A stretch of DNA of 64,000 nucleotides, from NCBI RefSeq assembly GCF_016597725.1, contig NZ_VCGY01000003.1:434001-498000 (forward strand), written 5' to 3'. Origin of the DNA: Marinobacter sp. 1-4A. Lineage in GTDB: Bacteria; Pseudomonadota; Gammaproteobacteria; Pseudomonadales; Oleiphilaceae. The notes below the pieces were generated by a model. That model saw nothing but the letters and a program-made list of their open reading frames with translations, did no database searches and had not been told where the DNA came from. Shown here one piece after another: positions 34,638 to 43,413 of this stretch (position 1 is the first letter of the stretch; every line of letters begins with the position of its first letter). The position numbers and the translations under genes are program-made.

Positions 34638-35573
34638 GTGCGACTCGTTTTTGCCGGCACCCCGGATTTCGCAGCCACCGCCCTAAGCGCTTTATTGGGC
34701 ACCCACCACACCCTTGTGGGCGTTTACTCCCAGCCAGACCGGCCAGCCGGTAGGGGTCGCAAGCTTCAGCCCAGCCCCGTCAAACAAGTTGCGCTAGACA
34801 ACGGAATCCCGGTGTTTCAGCCGGAAAGCCTGAAAACTCCGGAAGCACAGCAAGAACTGGCCAACCTCCAACCGGATGTGATGATTGTTGCAGCCTATGG
34901 GTTGATTCTGCCAGAGGCGGTTTTGGCGATACCCGTTCATGGCTGCCTCAACATTCACGCATCGCTTTTACCCCGTTGGCGCGGCGCAGCCCCCATCCAA
35001 CGCGCGATTGCCGCGGGCGACGAAAATACCGGTATTACCATCATGCAGATGGACAAGGGATTGGATACCGGCGACATGCTGCTGAAATCCGCCACGGCTA
35101 TTGAATCAAACGATACCGGCGGCAGCCTTCATGACCGCCTTGCACAAATGGGCGGCCAAGCGCTCCTAGACGCTTTGGAGCTGCTGGAAAAAGGCAAGCT
35201 TCAAGGCGAAGCGCAGAGTGACGAGCAGGCATGCTATGCCCACAAGCTGTCAAAAGAAGAAGGCCATATTGACTGGACCCAAAGCGCACAAAACATAGAG
35301 CGCCTGATTCGCGCCTTCAACCCATGGCCCGGCACTTATACAGACCTTGAGCAGCAACGCCTGCGAATCCACGAGGCCACAGCCACCGATGAGCAGAGTC
35401 AAAATCCGCCCGGCACCGTCATCACGCGGGAGAGAGAAGGTATTGATATCGCCTGTGGCACCGGCACTCTACGCATTACGCGCCTGCAACTACCAGGGTC
35501 CCGGGCCCAGAGCGTGAATGACTTAATCAACGGTGGCAAACAACTGCTGCTACCCGGACAGGAGCTGAACTAA
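34638..35573 (+). CDS. fmt: Methionyl-tRNA formyltransferase
   Basis: This enzyme adds a formyl group to initiator Met-tRNA using 10-formyl-THF; it is 311 residues. The N-terminal formyltransferase domain has FAGTPDFA at the start and the catalytic HASLLPRWRGAAPIQRAI region; the C-terminal domain has HIDWTQSAQNIERLIRAFNPWPG. The start is a GTG at 34638. rsmB begins immediately after its stop, so the two are coupled. Confidence 0.97.
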   Translation: MRLVFAGTPDFAATALSALLGTHHTLVGVYSQPDRPAGRGRKLQPSPVKQVALDNGIPVFQPESLKTPEAQQELANLQPDVMIVAAYGLILPEAVLAIPVHGCLNIHASLLPRWRGAAPIQRAIAAGDENTGITIMQMDKGLDTGDMLLKSATAIESNDTGGSLHDRLAQMGGQALLDALELLEKGKLQGEAQSDEQACYAHKLSKEEGHIDWTQSAQNIERLIRAFNPWPGTYTDLEQQRLRIHEATATDEQSQNPPGTVITREREGIDIACGTGTLRITRLQLPGSRAQSVNDLINGGKQLLLPGQELN

Positions 35574-35574
35574 C

Positions 35575-36876
35575 ATGGGCGACTACTATGTGCCCATGCG
35601 CGCTGTTGCTGCGGATGTTCTGCTGGCGGTAGAAGAGGGCGAGTCTTTATCGCAATGCCTACCTCCTGCTCTGCAACGTCTCGCGCCCAACGAGCGCCCT
35701 GTGCTGCAGGCCCTGTGCTACGGCACTTGCCGCTGGTTTCACCGCCTCGACAGCGAGCTGAATAGTCGGCTCAAAAAACCGATTAAAAGACAGGATCGCA
35801 TTGTTCACCACCTGATGCTGGTCGCGCTTTTCCAACTCCGTTTCAGCCAGCAGGCTACTTACGCTGTTCTGAACGAATCTGTGGAAGCGTGTCGCGCACT
35901 CGACAAGCCCCACCTCACCGGTTTGGTGAACGGTATTTTGCGGGCCGCTGAACGCGAAGGTGCCCCGGAACCGGGAGACGATTCCAGCCGTTTCAGCCAC
36001 CCCGTATGGATGGTGGAAAAACTGCGCCATAACTGGCCCGACCATTGGCAGCAGATTATGGAAGCAAATAATGCCCAAGCTCCCATGACGCTTAGGGTCA
36101 ATGCTCTGCGCTTCAGTCGCGACGAGTATCTCGCGCTATTAAACGAAGCAGGCATCGAAGCTAGTGCCACCCGCTTTGCACCTCACGGCATCCAACTGGG
36201 CCGTCCAGCACCGGTTGATCAGCTGCCTTGGTTCGCTGACGGCGCCGTTAGCGTGCAAGACGAAGCTGCGCAGCTTTGCACCACACTGTTAGACCTAGCC
36301 CCCGGCCAACGGGTTTTGGATGCCTGCGCGGCACCAGGGGGTAAAACCTGTGCCATTCTGGAAAGCCAGGCAGAGCTTGCCGAGGTGGTCGCTATCGACG
36401 AATCTGCTGCGCGACTGCCACGGGTTCAAGAAAACCTAGACCGATTGGACTTGCAGGCCAATTTGCTTCAGGCCGATGCAGCAGATATAGAGCAATGGTG
36501 GGACGGTCAAGCATTTGATCGCATATTGCTCGACGTGCCTTGCAGCGCCAGCGGCGTAATCCGCCGCCATCCGGATATCAAATTACTGCGCCGGGAAACC
36601 GATATTGTGCCATTGGCAGCAATACAACTTGGGCTACTCGACGCCATGTGGGCCGTGCTCAAACCGGGCGGGCGCTTGGTATACGCCACCTGTTCCGTGT
36701 TCCCACAGGAAAACCACCGTATAATCCAAAGGTTTATTAAGCAGCAAAGCAGCGCTGTTCTGATTGAACCAGAGGTTCAATGGGGCCGCGATATGGGCGC
36801 AGGGCGACAGCTTCTACCCGATCCAATCAGCCATGACGGCTTTTTCTATGCCGTGCTGGAGAAACCTGAATCATGA
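35575..36876 (+). CDS. rsmB: 16S rRNA (cytosine-967-C5) methyltransferase
   Basis: This is a 433-residue enzyme with an N-terminal NusB-like RNA-binding domain and a C-terminal SAM-dependent methyltransferase domain. The SAM motif is [11 protein letters not shown]. The two catalytic cysteines are in [17 protein letters not shown] and [11 protein letters not shown]. The ATG has AGGAG about 10 bases upstream, inside fmt. It overlaps trkA by 4 bases (ATGA). Confidence 0.96.
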   Translation: MGDYYVPMRAVAADVLLAVEEGESLSQCLPPALQRLAPNERPVLQALCYGTCRWFHRLDSELNSRLKKPIKRQDRIVHHLMLVALFQLRFSQQATYAVLNESVEACRALDKPHLTGLVNGILRAAEREGAPEPGDDSSRFSHPVWMVEKLRHNWPDHWQQIMEANNAQAPMTLRVNALRFSRDEYLALLNEAGIEASATRFAPHGIQLGRPAPVDQLPWFADGAVSVQDEAAQLCTTLLDLAPGQRVLDACAAPGGKTCAILESQAELAEVVAIDESAARLPRVQENLDRLDLQANLLQADAADIEQWWDGQAFDRILLDVPCSASGVIRRHPDIKLLRRETDIVPLAAIQLGLLDAMWAVLKPGGRLVYATCSVFPQENHRIIQRFIKQQSSAVLIEPEVQWGRDMGAGRQLLPDPISHDGFFYAVLEKPES

Positions 36877-38249
36877 ATATCCTGATCCTCGGTGCTGGCC
36901 AAGTGGGTGGTACTCTGGCAGAGAATCTAGCCAGCGAAGCCAACGACATTACCGTCATAGACACAGATGCAATACGGCTTCGGGAGCTGCAGGATCGTCT
37001 TGATATTCGAACCGTACAGGGCATGGCCTCCTACCCCACGGTGCTGAGCCAGGCGAATGCGGAAGACGCAGACATGCTGATTGCTGTCACCAACAGCGAC
37101 GAAACCAACATGGTCGCCTGTCAAATAGCCTCGCTTCTGTACAGCACGCCCAAACTCATCAGCCGGGTGAGAGCCAGCGCTTACCTTTCGAACAAAAAAC
37201 TGTTCGGCCGAGAAAGCGGCTTCCCGATCGATGTAATGATCAGCCCGGAGCATCTGGTTACCCGTCACATTACACGGTTGGTTGAATACCCGGGTGCCCT
37301 GCAGGTTCTGGAATTCTCCAAAGGTCTGGTTCGGCTAGTGGCTATCCGCGCCACCGAAGGTGGGCCGCTGGTGGGCCGAGAGCTGTCCTATCTGCGCACG
37401 CACATGCCGAAAATAGAAACCCGGGTTGCCGCCATTTTCCGCAAAGACCGAGCCATTATGCCCAAAGGCGACACGGTGCTTGAAGACGGCGACGAAGTGT
37501 TTTTTATCGCTGGCGCCGATCACATACGCTCGGTGATGAGCGAGCTGCAACCGCTGGTAAAAAACTACAAACGTATTTTTATCTGCGGCGGTGGCAACAT
37601 CGGCCAGCGTTTAGCCTACACCTTGGAAGACCGTTATCAGGTAAAGCTGCTTGAACGCGACCACGAGCGCTGTGTGCTGCTTTCCGAAAGCCTGCGCAAA
37701 ACGGTTGTGCTCGAAGGCAATGCTGCAGACAAAGACATTCTGCTGGAAGAAAACATTGAGAATACCGATGTGTTCATCGCAGTTACCAACGATGACGAAG
37801 CCAATATCATGGCGTCTTTGCTGGCCAAGCGTTTGGGCGCCCGCAAAGTATTCACCCTGATCAACAACCCCGACTATGTGGACTTGATTCAGGGCGGCGA
37901 GATTGATGTGGCGATTTCTCCCCAGCAAACCACCATTGGCAGCCTGCTCACCCATGTACGCCGTGGCGACGTTGTAAACGTTCACTCACTGCGTAGGGGC
38001 GCTGCCGAGGCAATCGAAGCCATTGCCCATGGGGATCATAAGTCCTCAAAAGTCGTTGGCCGGCGGCTGGATGAAATCAACCTGCCTCAAGGTGCGACCA
38101 TTGGCGCAATTGTTCGCCTCAATGAAGTGCTGATCGCACATGATCACTTGCGTGTGCAACCAGACGACCACGTTATTCTGTTCCTGGTAGATAAATCCCG
38201 GGTACGGGAGGTTGAGAAGCTTTTCGCCGTGGGGCTAACGTTCTTCTAG
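36873..38249 (+). CDS. trkA: Trk potassium system NAD-binding protein TrkA
   Basis: This peripheral membrane protein gates the TrkH/TrkG potassium channel; it is 458 residues. Two RCK halves are present, each with an NAD-binding Rossmann motif, [10 protein letters not shown] near the start and [11 protein letters not shown] near residue 235. Each is followed by an RCK-C domain. It is the last gene of the fmt-rsmB-trkA operon. Confidence 0.96.
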   Translation: MNILILGAGQVGGTLAENLASEANDITVIDTDAIRLRELQDRLDIRTVQGMASYPTVLSQANAEDADMLIAVTNSDETNMVACQIASLLYSTPKLISRVRASAYLSNKKLFGRESGFPIDVMISPEHLVTRHITRLVEYPGALQVLEFSKGLVRLVAIRATEGGPLVGRELSYLRTHMPKIETRVAAIFRKDRAIMPKGDTVLEDGDEVFFIAGADHIRSVMSELQPLVKNYKRIFICGGGNIGQRLAYTLEDRYQVKLLERDHERCVLLSESLRKTVVLEGNAADKDILLEENIENTDVFIAVTNDDEANIMASLLAKRLGARKVFTLINNPDYVDLIQGGEIDVAISPQQTTIGSLLTHVRRGDVVNVHSLRRGAAEAIEAIAHGDHKSSKVVGRRLDEINLPQGATIGAIVRLNEVLIAHDHLRVQPDDHVILFLVDKSRVREVEKLFAVGLTFF

Positions 38250-38275
38250 TTCAAAATCAATAGCATGAAGACTAC

Positions 38276-38305
38276 TTAGAAATACCGCTTTGGCGAGCGT
38301 ATAAT
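38276..38305 (+). promoter_or_regulatory. Candidate promoter for glyQS
   Basis: A perfect -10 TATAAT at 38300-38305 is preceded by a weak -35 (TTAGAA, 38276-38281, 18-base spacer) and followed by GCGCC. Such a GC-rich discriminator is typical of promoters under stringent control in translation genes. Confidence 0.55.
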
Positions 38306-38418
38306 GCGCCTTTTTTCCGAATGACCCTCTTGCGGGCGAATGAGCCCGAGATTGGCGCGATGAATGCGATCGATATAAAAGAGTGGCTACACACAGACCG
38401 AATCAGCAGGCAAACGTT

Positions 38419-39453
38419 GTGAAAGAGAAGGCGACAGACAAGGCAACGAACAGCACTCCAGACATCAAGACTTTTCAAGGCTTGATTTTGGCTCTGCAAA
38501 ATTTCTGGGCGCAGCACGGCTGCGTTGTGCTTCAACCATTGGATATGGAAGTGGGCGCAGGTACCTTTCACCCGGCTACCTTCCTTCGGGCCATAGGGCC
38601 GGAAACCTGGAACGCTGCCTACGTACAACCGAGTCGCCGCCCAACTGACGGTCGCTATGGCGAAAACCCCAACCGCCTGCAGCATTACTATCAGTTTCAG
38701 GTGGTACTCAAGCCGTCGCCAGACAATATTCAGGAACTTTATCTCGATTCGCTGAAAGCACTAGGGCTTGACCCTCTGGTGCACGACATTCGTTTTGTAG
38801 AAGACAACTGGGAATCGCCCACGCTCGGCGCCTGGGGTCTGGGTTGGGAAATCTGGTTGAACGGTATGGAAGTCACCCAGTTTACCTACTTCCAACAAGT
38901 GGGCGGCCTTGAATGCTACCCGGTCACCGGCGAGCTGACGTACGGTCTTGAGCGCATCGCCATGTACTTGCAAGGCGTAGACAGCGTTTACGATCTGGTA
39001 TGGACCGAAGGCCCGGACGGCGTAGTCACCTATGGCGACGTGTTCCACCAGCAAGAGGTGGAAATGTCCACGTACAACTTTGAGTACGCAGACGTTGAGT
39101 TTCTGTTCCAGAGCTTTGATGTGCACGAGCGTGAAAGTGCCCGGTTGATCGAAGCGGGCCTTGCGTTGCCTGCTTATGAGCAGGTTTTGAAGGCTTCTCA
39201 CACATTTAACCTATTGGACGCCCGCCACGCTATCTCCGTTACCGAGCGCCAGCGCTTCATTTTGCGTGTACGCACTCTGGCTCGGGCTGTTGCTCAGGCG
39301 TACTTCGACAGCCGCCGCAAACTCGGCTTCCCGCTAGCCCCGGAAGCATTGCGCCAAGAAGTATTAGCCGTCGCCGAAGCCGCCGATAACAAGGCCAACG
39401 GCAAGAAAGGCAAAAAAGCGAAGCAGGCACAACAGGAACAGGGAAACGCATAA
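38419..39453 (+). CDS. glyQ: Glycyl-tRNA synthetase alpha subunit
   Basis: This is the catalytic class II subunit of the tetrameric alpha2beta2 enzyme that charges tRNA-Gly. The body is typical: [45 protein letters not shown], then [13 protein letters not shown] and [12 protein letters not shown]. The C-terminal tail is Lys/Ala-rich (GKKGKKAKQ...). Two GTG starts are possible, at 38383 and 38419; neither has a clear ribosome site. I use the shorter (344 residues). glyS follows after 2 bases. Confidence 0.95.
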   Translation: MKEKATDKATNSTPDIKTFQGLILALQNFWAQHGCVVLQPLDMEVGAGTFHPATFLRAIGPETWNAAYVQPSRRPTDGRYGENPNRLQHYYQFQVVLKPSPDNIQELYLDSLKALGLDPLVHDIRFVEDNWESPTLGAWGLGWEIWLNGMEVTQFTYFQQVGGLECYPVTGELTYGLERIAMYLQGVDSVYDLVWTEGPDGVVTYGDVFHQQEVEMSTYNFEYADVEFLFQSFDVHERESARLIEAGLALPAYEQVLKASHTFNLLDARHAISVTERQRFILRVRTLARAVAQAYFDSRRKLGFPLAPEALRQEVLAVAEAADNKANGKKGKKAKQAQQEQGNA

Positions 39454-39455
39454 TC

Positions 39456-41537
39456 ATGGCAAAGCAGGATTTTCTGGTCGAACTGGGCGTTGAAGAACTG
39501 CCCTCGAAAGCACTCAAGCCACTGTCTGATGCGTTCACTCAGGGTATCACCAAGGGTCTGGAAGAAGCTGGCATCGCATTCGGTAAGGTAGAAACCTTTG
39601 CTACGCCTCGCCGGATAGCTGTACGCATACGCGATCTGGCCGATGCCCAGCCCGACAAGCCCGTTGAAAAACGCGGCCCGGCCGTGAAAGCCGCGTTTGA
39701 TGACTCCGGCAACCCAACACGTGCTCTTACCGGCTTCGCCACCTCTCTGGGCGTAACTCCGGATCAGCTCGACACGCTGGAAACCGATAAAGGTGCCTGG
39801 TTGGTTTACCGCACCGTAGAGCAAGGCAAGCCAACGGTGGATCTGATGTCCGGGCTGGTTGAGCAATCGCTTGCGTCGCTGCCTATTCCCAAGCGCATGC
39901 GCTGGGGCGCTCACCGCACTGAGTTCGTTCGGCCTGTACATTGGCTGGTTATGCTGTTCGGCAATAAAGTTATTGATACGCCCATCATGGGGCTGACGCC
40001 AGGCAACAAAACCATGGGCCACCGCTTTCATTGCCCAAAAACACTGATCATCCCAACGCCAACCGATTACGAAGTTGTTCTTGAGCAAGAAGGCTATGTG
40101 ATTGCCGATTTTGCCAAGCGCAGAGAAATGATTCGCTCCGGCGTCAGCGCTCTTGCTGAAGCTGAGGCAGGTGGCAAGGCAGTGATCAACGAAGACCTTT
40201 TGGATGAAGTCACCGGCCTTAACGAGTGGCCAGTACCGCTTATGGGGCGGTTTGACAAACGCTTCTTGGAAGTGCCGGCAGAAGCTCTCATTTCCTCCAT
40301 GGAAGAGCACCAAAAATACTTCCACGTGGTAAGCACCGACGGCGACATGCTGCCCTTGTTTGTAACCGTTGCGAACATTGAGAGCAAAGACCCTTCTCAG
40401 GTTATCTCCGGCAACGAAAAAGTGATTCGGCCACGGCTGGCGGATGCCGCTTTCTTCTACGAAAACGACCGCAAGACCCGTTTGGAAGACCGCGTAGAAA
40501 GGCTCAAGCCGATTGTCTTTCAGGAGAAACTCGGCAGTATTTACGATAAGTCTGTGCGGGTAGCCGCATTGGCGAAGAAAATCGCCGCCGCCATTGGCAG
40601 CGATCCCGCTCTGGCTGAACGTGCCGCCATGCTGGCCAAGACGGATCTGGTAACCGAGATGGTGCTGGAGTTCAGCGACCTTCAGGGCATTATGGGCCAG
40701 TACTACGCAGCCGACGACGGCGAGCCTGCAGATGTGGCCAAGGCCATGAACGAACAGTACATGCCCCGCTTCGCTAAAGATGGCCTACCTACAACCATGA
40801 CCAGCTGCGCACTCGCCATTGCAGACCGTCTGGATTCCTTGGTAGGGCTATTTGGTATCGGCCAGCCACCCTCCGGCACCCGCGACCCCTTCGCCCTGCG
40901 CCGGGCCTCTTTGGGCGTACTGCGCATCATTATTGAGCGGGAACTGCCGCTGGATCTGCAAACGTGCTGCGAATGGGCGGAAGAAAACTTCTCCGGGCTG
41001 ACTGAAGATAACACTGCCTCCAACGTAGTGGACTACATGCTCGACCGGTTCCGCGCCTACTACGATGAGCGCGGCATTGGTGCCGAGGTATTCCTGGCTG
41101 TTCACGCCCGTCGGCCTACACGCCCACTGGATTTTGATCGCCGGGTAAAGGCGGTGGAAGCCTTCCGCCAACTACCGGAAGCCCAAGCGCTCGCCGGTGC
41201 CAACAAGCGTGTTTCCAACATCCTGTCCAAGCAGGGCGGAGACAGCGTTGGGGAAAACGTAAACAGCAACCTGCTGCAAGATGCCGCCGAGAAAACACTG
41301 GCAGCACAGGTAGAGCAGCAAGCTGACAAGGTGATTCCACTGTTTGAGCAAGGCAATTACGCCAACGCGCTGCAGTCACTGGCCAGTCTGCAAGAGCCTG
41401 TAGACAGCTTCTTTACCGAAGTGATGGTGATGGCAGAAGATGACGCCGTGCGAGATAACCGCCTCGCATTGTTGAACCGGCTGCACAACCTGTTCTTGCG
41501 CGTTGCCGATATATCACTGCTGCCCACCGCTGGCTGA
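39456..41537 (+). CDS. glyS: Glycyl-tRNA synthetase beta subunit
   Basis: This 693-residue tRNA-recognition subunit of glycyl-tRNA synthetase begins with the typical FLVELGVEELPSKAL. It also has WGAHRTEFVRPVHWLVML, an HD-like domain region and a C-terminal anticodon-binding domain (LFEQGNYANALQSLASLQEPVDSFFTEVMVM). It is co-directional with and directly follows glyQ; gmhB starts 3 bases after its stop. Confidence 0.97.
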   Translation: MAKQDFLVELGVEELPSKALKPLSDAFTQGITKGLEEAGIAFGKVETFATPRRIAVRIRDLADAQPDKPVEKRGPAVKAAFDDSGNPTRALTGFATSLGVTPDQLDTLETDKGAWLVYRTVEQGKPTVDLMSGLVEQSLASLPIPKRMRWGAHRTEFVRPVHWLVMLFGNKVIDTPIMGLTPGNKTMGHRFHCPKTLIIPTPTDYEVVLEQEGYVIADFAKRREMIRSGVSALAEAEAGGKAVINEDLLDEVTGLNEWPVPLMGRFDKRFLEVPAEALISSMEEHQKYFHVVSTDGDMLPLFVTVANIESKDPSQVISGNEKVIRPRLADAAFFYENDRKTRLEDRVERLKPIVFQEKLGSIYDKSVRVAALAKKIAAAIGSDPALAERAAMLAKTDLVTEMVLEFSDLQGIMGQYYAADDGEPADVAKAMNEQYMPRFAKDGLPTTMTSCALAIADRLDSLVGLFGIGQPPSGTRDPFALRRASLGVLRIIIERELPLDLQTCCEWAEENFSGLTEDNTASNVVDYMLDRFRAYYDERGIGAEVFLAVHARRPTRPLDFDRRVKAVEAFRQLPEAQALAGANKRVSNILSKQGGDSVGENVNSNLLQDAAEKTLAAQVEQQADKVIPLFEQGNYANALQSLASLQEPVDSFFTEVMVMAEDDAVRDNRLALLNRLHNLFLRVADISLLPTAG

Positions 41538-41540
41538 CCG

Positions 41541-42110
41541 ATGCTAATCATCCTCGACCGGGACGGGGTCATCAACGAATACGATGGCAACTACATCTGC
41601 TCTGTGGATGATTGGCAACCCATTCCCGGCAGTATCGAGGCGATGGCACGGCTTTACAAAGCGGGCCATCGCATAGCCATCGCCACCAATCAATCGGGCA
41701 TTGCCCGCGGGTTCTACGGCACCGACATACTGGATGGCATGCACGAAAAGATGACGCAACTGCTGGAGGCTATGGGCGGACGCATTGAGTTCATTGCATA
41801 CTGCCCACACCTTCCGGATGACGGTTGCGCTTGCCGCAAGCCACTCACCGGTCTACTGAAACAAATCCGTGATCACCTACAACTGAACACCCTCAAGGGT
41901 GCCATTATGGTAGGGGACAGCCGCAAAGATCTGGAAGCTGGCATTGCGGAAGACTGCCAGCCTGTACTGGTCAGAACCGGCAATGGCAAAGACACAGAAC
42001 ACCATCTGAAAACCCGCCCGATCCCCAGCGCTAAAGTGGCAATATACGATCACCTTAGTGCTTTCACGGATGCGTTTTTATCCGGCCCAGGGCTGGAAAA
42101 GAGTAAGTGA
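41541..42110 (+). CDS. gmhB: D-glycero-beta-D-manno-heptose 1,7-bisphosphate 7-phosphatase
   Basis: This HAD-superfamily phosphatase acts in ADP-heptose synthesis for lipopolysaccharide; it is 189 residues. The catalytic motif LDRDGVIN is at the start, and the zinc-binding loop has [14 protein letters not shown]. The later HAD Asp pair is in [10 protein letters not shown]. Its position directly after glyS is shared with Pseudomonas and suggests cotranscription with glyQS. Confidence 0.94.
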   Translation: MLIILDRDGVINEYDGNYICSVDDWQPIPGSIEAMARLYKAGHRIAIATNQSGIARGFYGTDILDGMHEKMTQLLEAMGGRIEFIAYCPHLPDDGCACRKPLTGLLKQIRDHLQLNTLKGAIMVGDSRKDLEAGIAEDCQPVLVRTGNGKDTEHHLKTRPIPSAKVAIYDHLSAFTDAFLSGPGLEKSK

Positions 42111-42115
42111 ACCCG

Positions 42116-42121
42116 TATAAT
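42116..42121 (+). promoter_or_regulatory. Candidate -10 element for tRNA-Pro
   Basis: A perfect TATAAT lies 13 bases before the mature tRNA, followed by a GC-rich discriminator (ACCGGCGG). The -35 region is weak (CTGGAA-like). The site overlaps the sequence just after the gmhB stop. Confidence 0.5.
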
Positions 42122-42134
42122 ACCGGCGGTTAAT

Positions 42135-42211
<77 letters not shown>

Positions 42212-42291
42212 TTTTGTCGCTTTCCCCAGCTATCCTCCTCCCTGTTTATTCGCCTGAACCCTTACCAACGCAATCCGCAGGCTACTGACTT

Positions 42292-43413
42292 CTAGACCGA
42301 CAAATGCCGCCTGAACAGCGCCAACGCAGCACTGAAAAACACCACACCTATACCCGCCAGCGCCAGCATTTGTGGCCATATCACCTCCAGCCCCGCGCCA
42401 CGGTACAGGATGGCTTGCGCCATGCTGACGAAGTGGGTGGTGGGCGCTGCAAGCATGATGTTCTGCACCAGATCGGGCATGCTTTCCCTTGGTGTTATGC
42501 CGCCTGAGAGCAACTGCAGGGGGATGATGGTGAGTATCAACAACAGGCCGAACTGGGGCATGGTGCGCGCCACAGTGCCAATCAAAATGCCAATGGCGGT
42601 GGTGGAGAACAGGTGAATCAAGGCACCGAAGAAAAACAGCAGCAGCGAGCCCTGTATTGGCACCCCGAGTACTTGCTGGACAATCACCATCACCGAAAAA
42701 ATCGCCGCCAGCATCACAATAAGCCCGTTGGCCCACACTTTTGCCGCCATGATTTCAAAAGGCCGGATGGGCATGACCATCAGGTGCTCCACCGTGCCGT
42801 GTTCGCGCTCCCGAATCAGCGCCGCTCCCGACAGAATAATACTGATCATGGTGATCATGGTGATCAGTTCCATCACCCCACCAAACCAGGTGCCTTCCAG
42901 ATTCGGATTGAAGCTGGCATGAACCACTAGATTGATTGGCAAGGCGGCACTGGCACTATCACGGCGCAAGAATTCCGCCACCTCCATGGTGACCATTTGC
43001 TCGATGTAACGGGAACCGATGAAGGCCTGGGTCATGCGTGTGGCATCAATATTCAGCTGAAGGCTGGTTACACGCCCGGTGCGCATATCGCGCTCAAAGC
43101 CCTCGGGAATCACCAGTGCGAAGGTGTGGCTGCCGCTGTCCAGCACGGTATCTATCTGGCCAAAGCTGATGTGATCGGGCTCAAGAAACCAAGGCTGCTG
43201 CAAGGAATCGATAATGTGGCCAGACAACGCGGTCTGTTCTTCATCCACAACTGCAACGGGCGTGTTGTTCAGCTCCATGGAACCAGCAGAGCCTGCGGTA
43301 TAGACTATCAGGGTAAATGCCAGTACGACAAACACCAGCAGCACCTTATCGCTCCAGATGCTGCGCAGTTCTTTCATTCCCAGATTCCAGATATTGACGA
43401 TTGATTCCATCAT
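42292..43413 (-). CDS. ABC-2 type transporter permease (YhhJ-like)
   Basis: This 373-residue inner-membrane protein has a first transmembrane helix near the N-terminus (VLLVFVVLAFTLIVYTAG), a large periplasmic loop, and five more helices after residue ~180. It includes the ABC-2 permease stretch REREHGTVEHLMVMPIRPFEIMAAKVWANG. It is co-operonic with the RbbA-type gene, whose stop codon overlaps its start (TTGATG). It probably forms the membrane part of an exporter together with RbbA and the HlyD protein. Confidence 0.88.
   Translation of the reverse strand: MMESIVNIWNLGMKELRSIWSDKVLLVFVVLAFTLIVYTAGSAGSMELNNTPVAVVDEEQTALSGHIIDSLQQPWFLEPDHISFGQIDTVLDSGSHTFALVIPEGFERDMRTGRVTSLQLNIDATRMTQAFIGSRYIEQMVTMEVAEFLRRDSASAALPINLVVHASFNPNLEGTWFGGVMELITMITMISIILSGAALIREREHGTVEHLMVMPIRPFEIMAAKVWANGLIVMLAAIFSVMVIVQQVLGVPIQGSLLLFFFGALIHLFSTTAIGILIGTVARTMPQFGLLLILTIIPLQLLSGGITPRESMPDLVQNIMLAAPTTHFVSMAQAILYRGAGLEVIWPQMLALAGIGVVFFSAALALFRRHLSV

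Noticed and set aside
39294..40325. Long minus-strand open frame opposite glyQ/glyS
   Set aside because: It spans the junction of two certain genes and arises from their codon bias.
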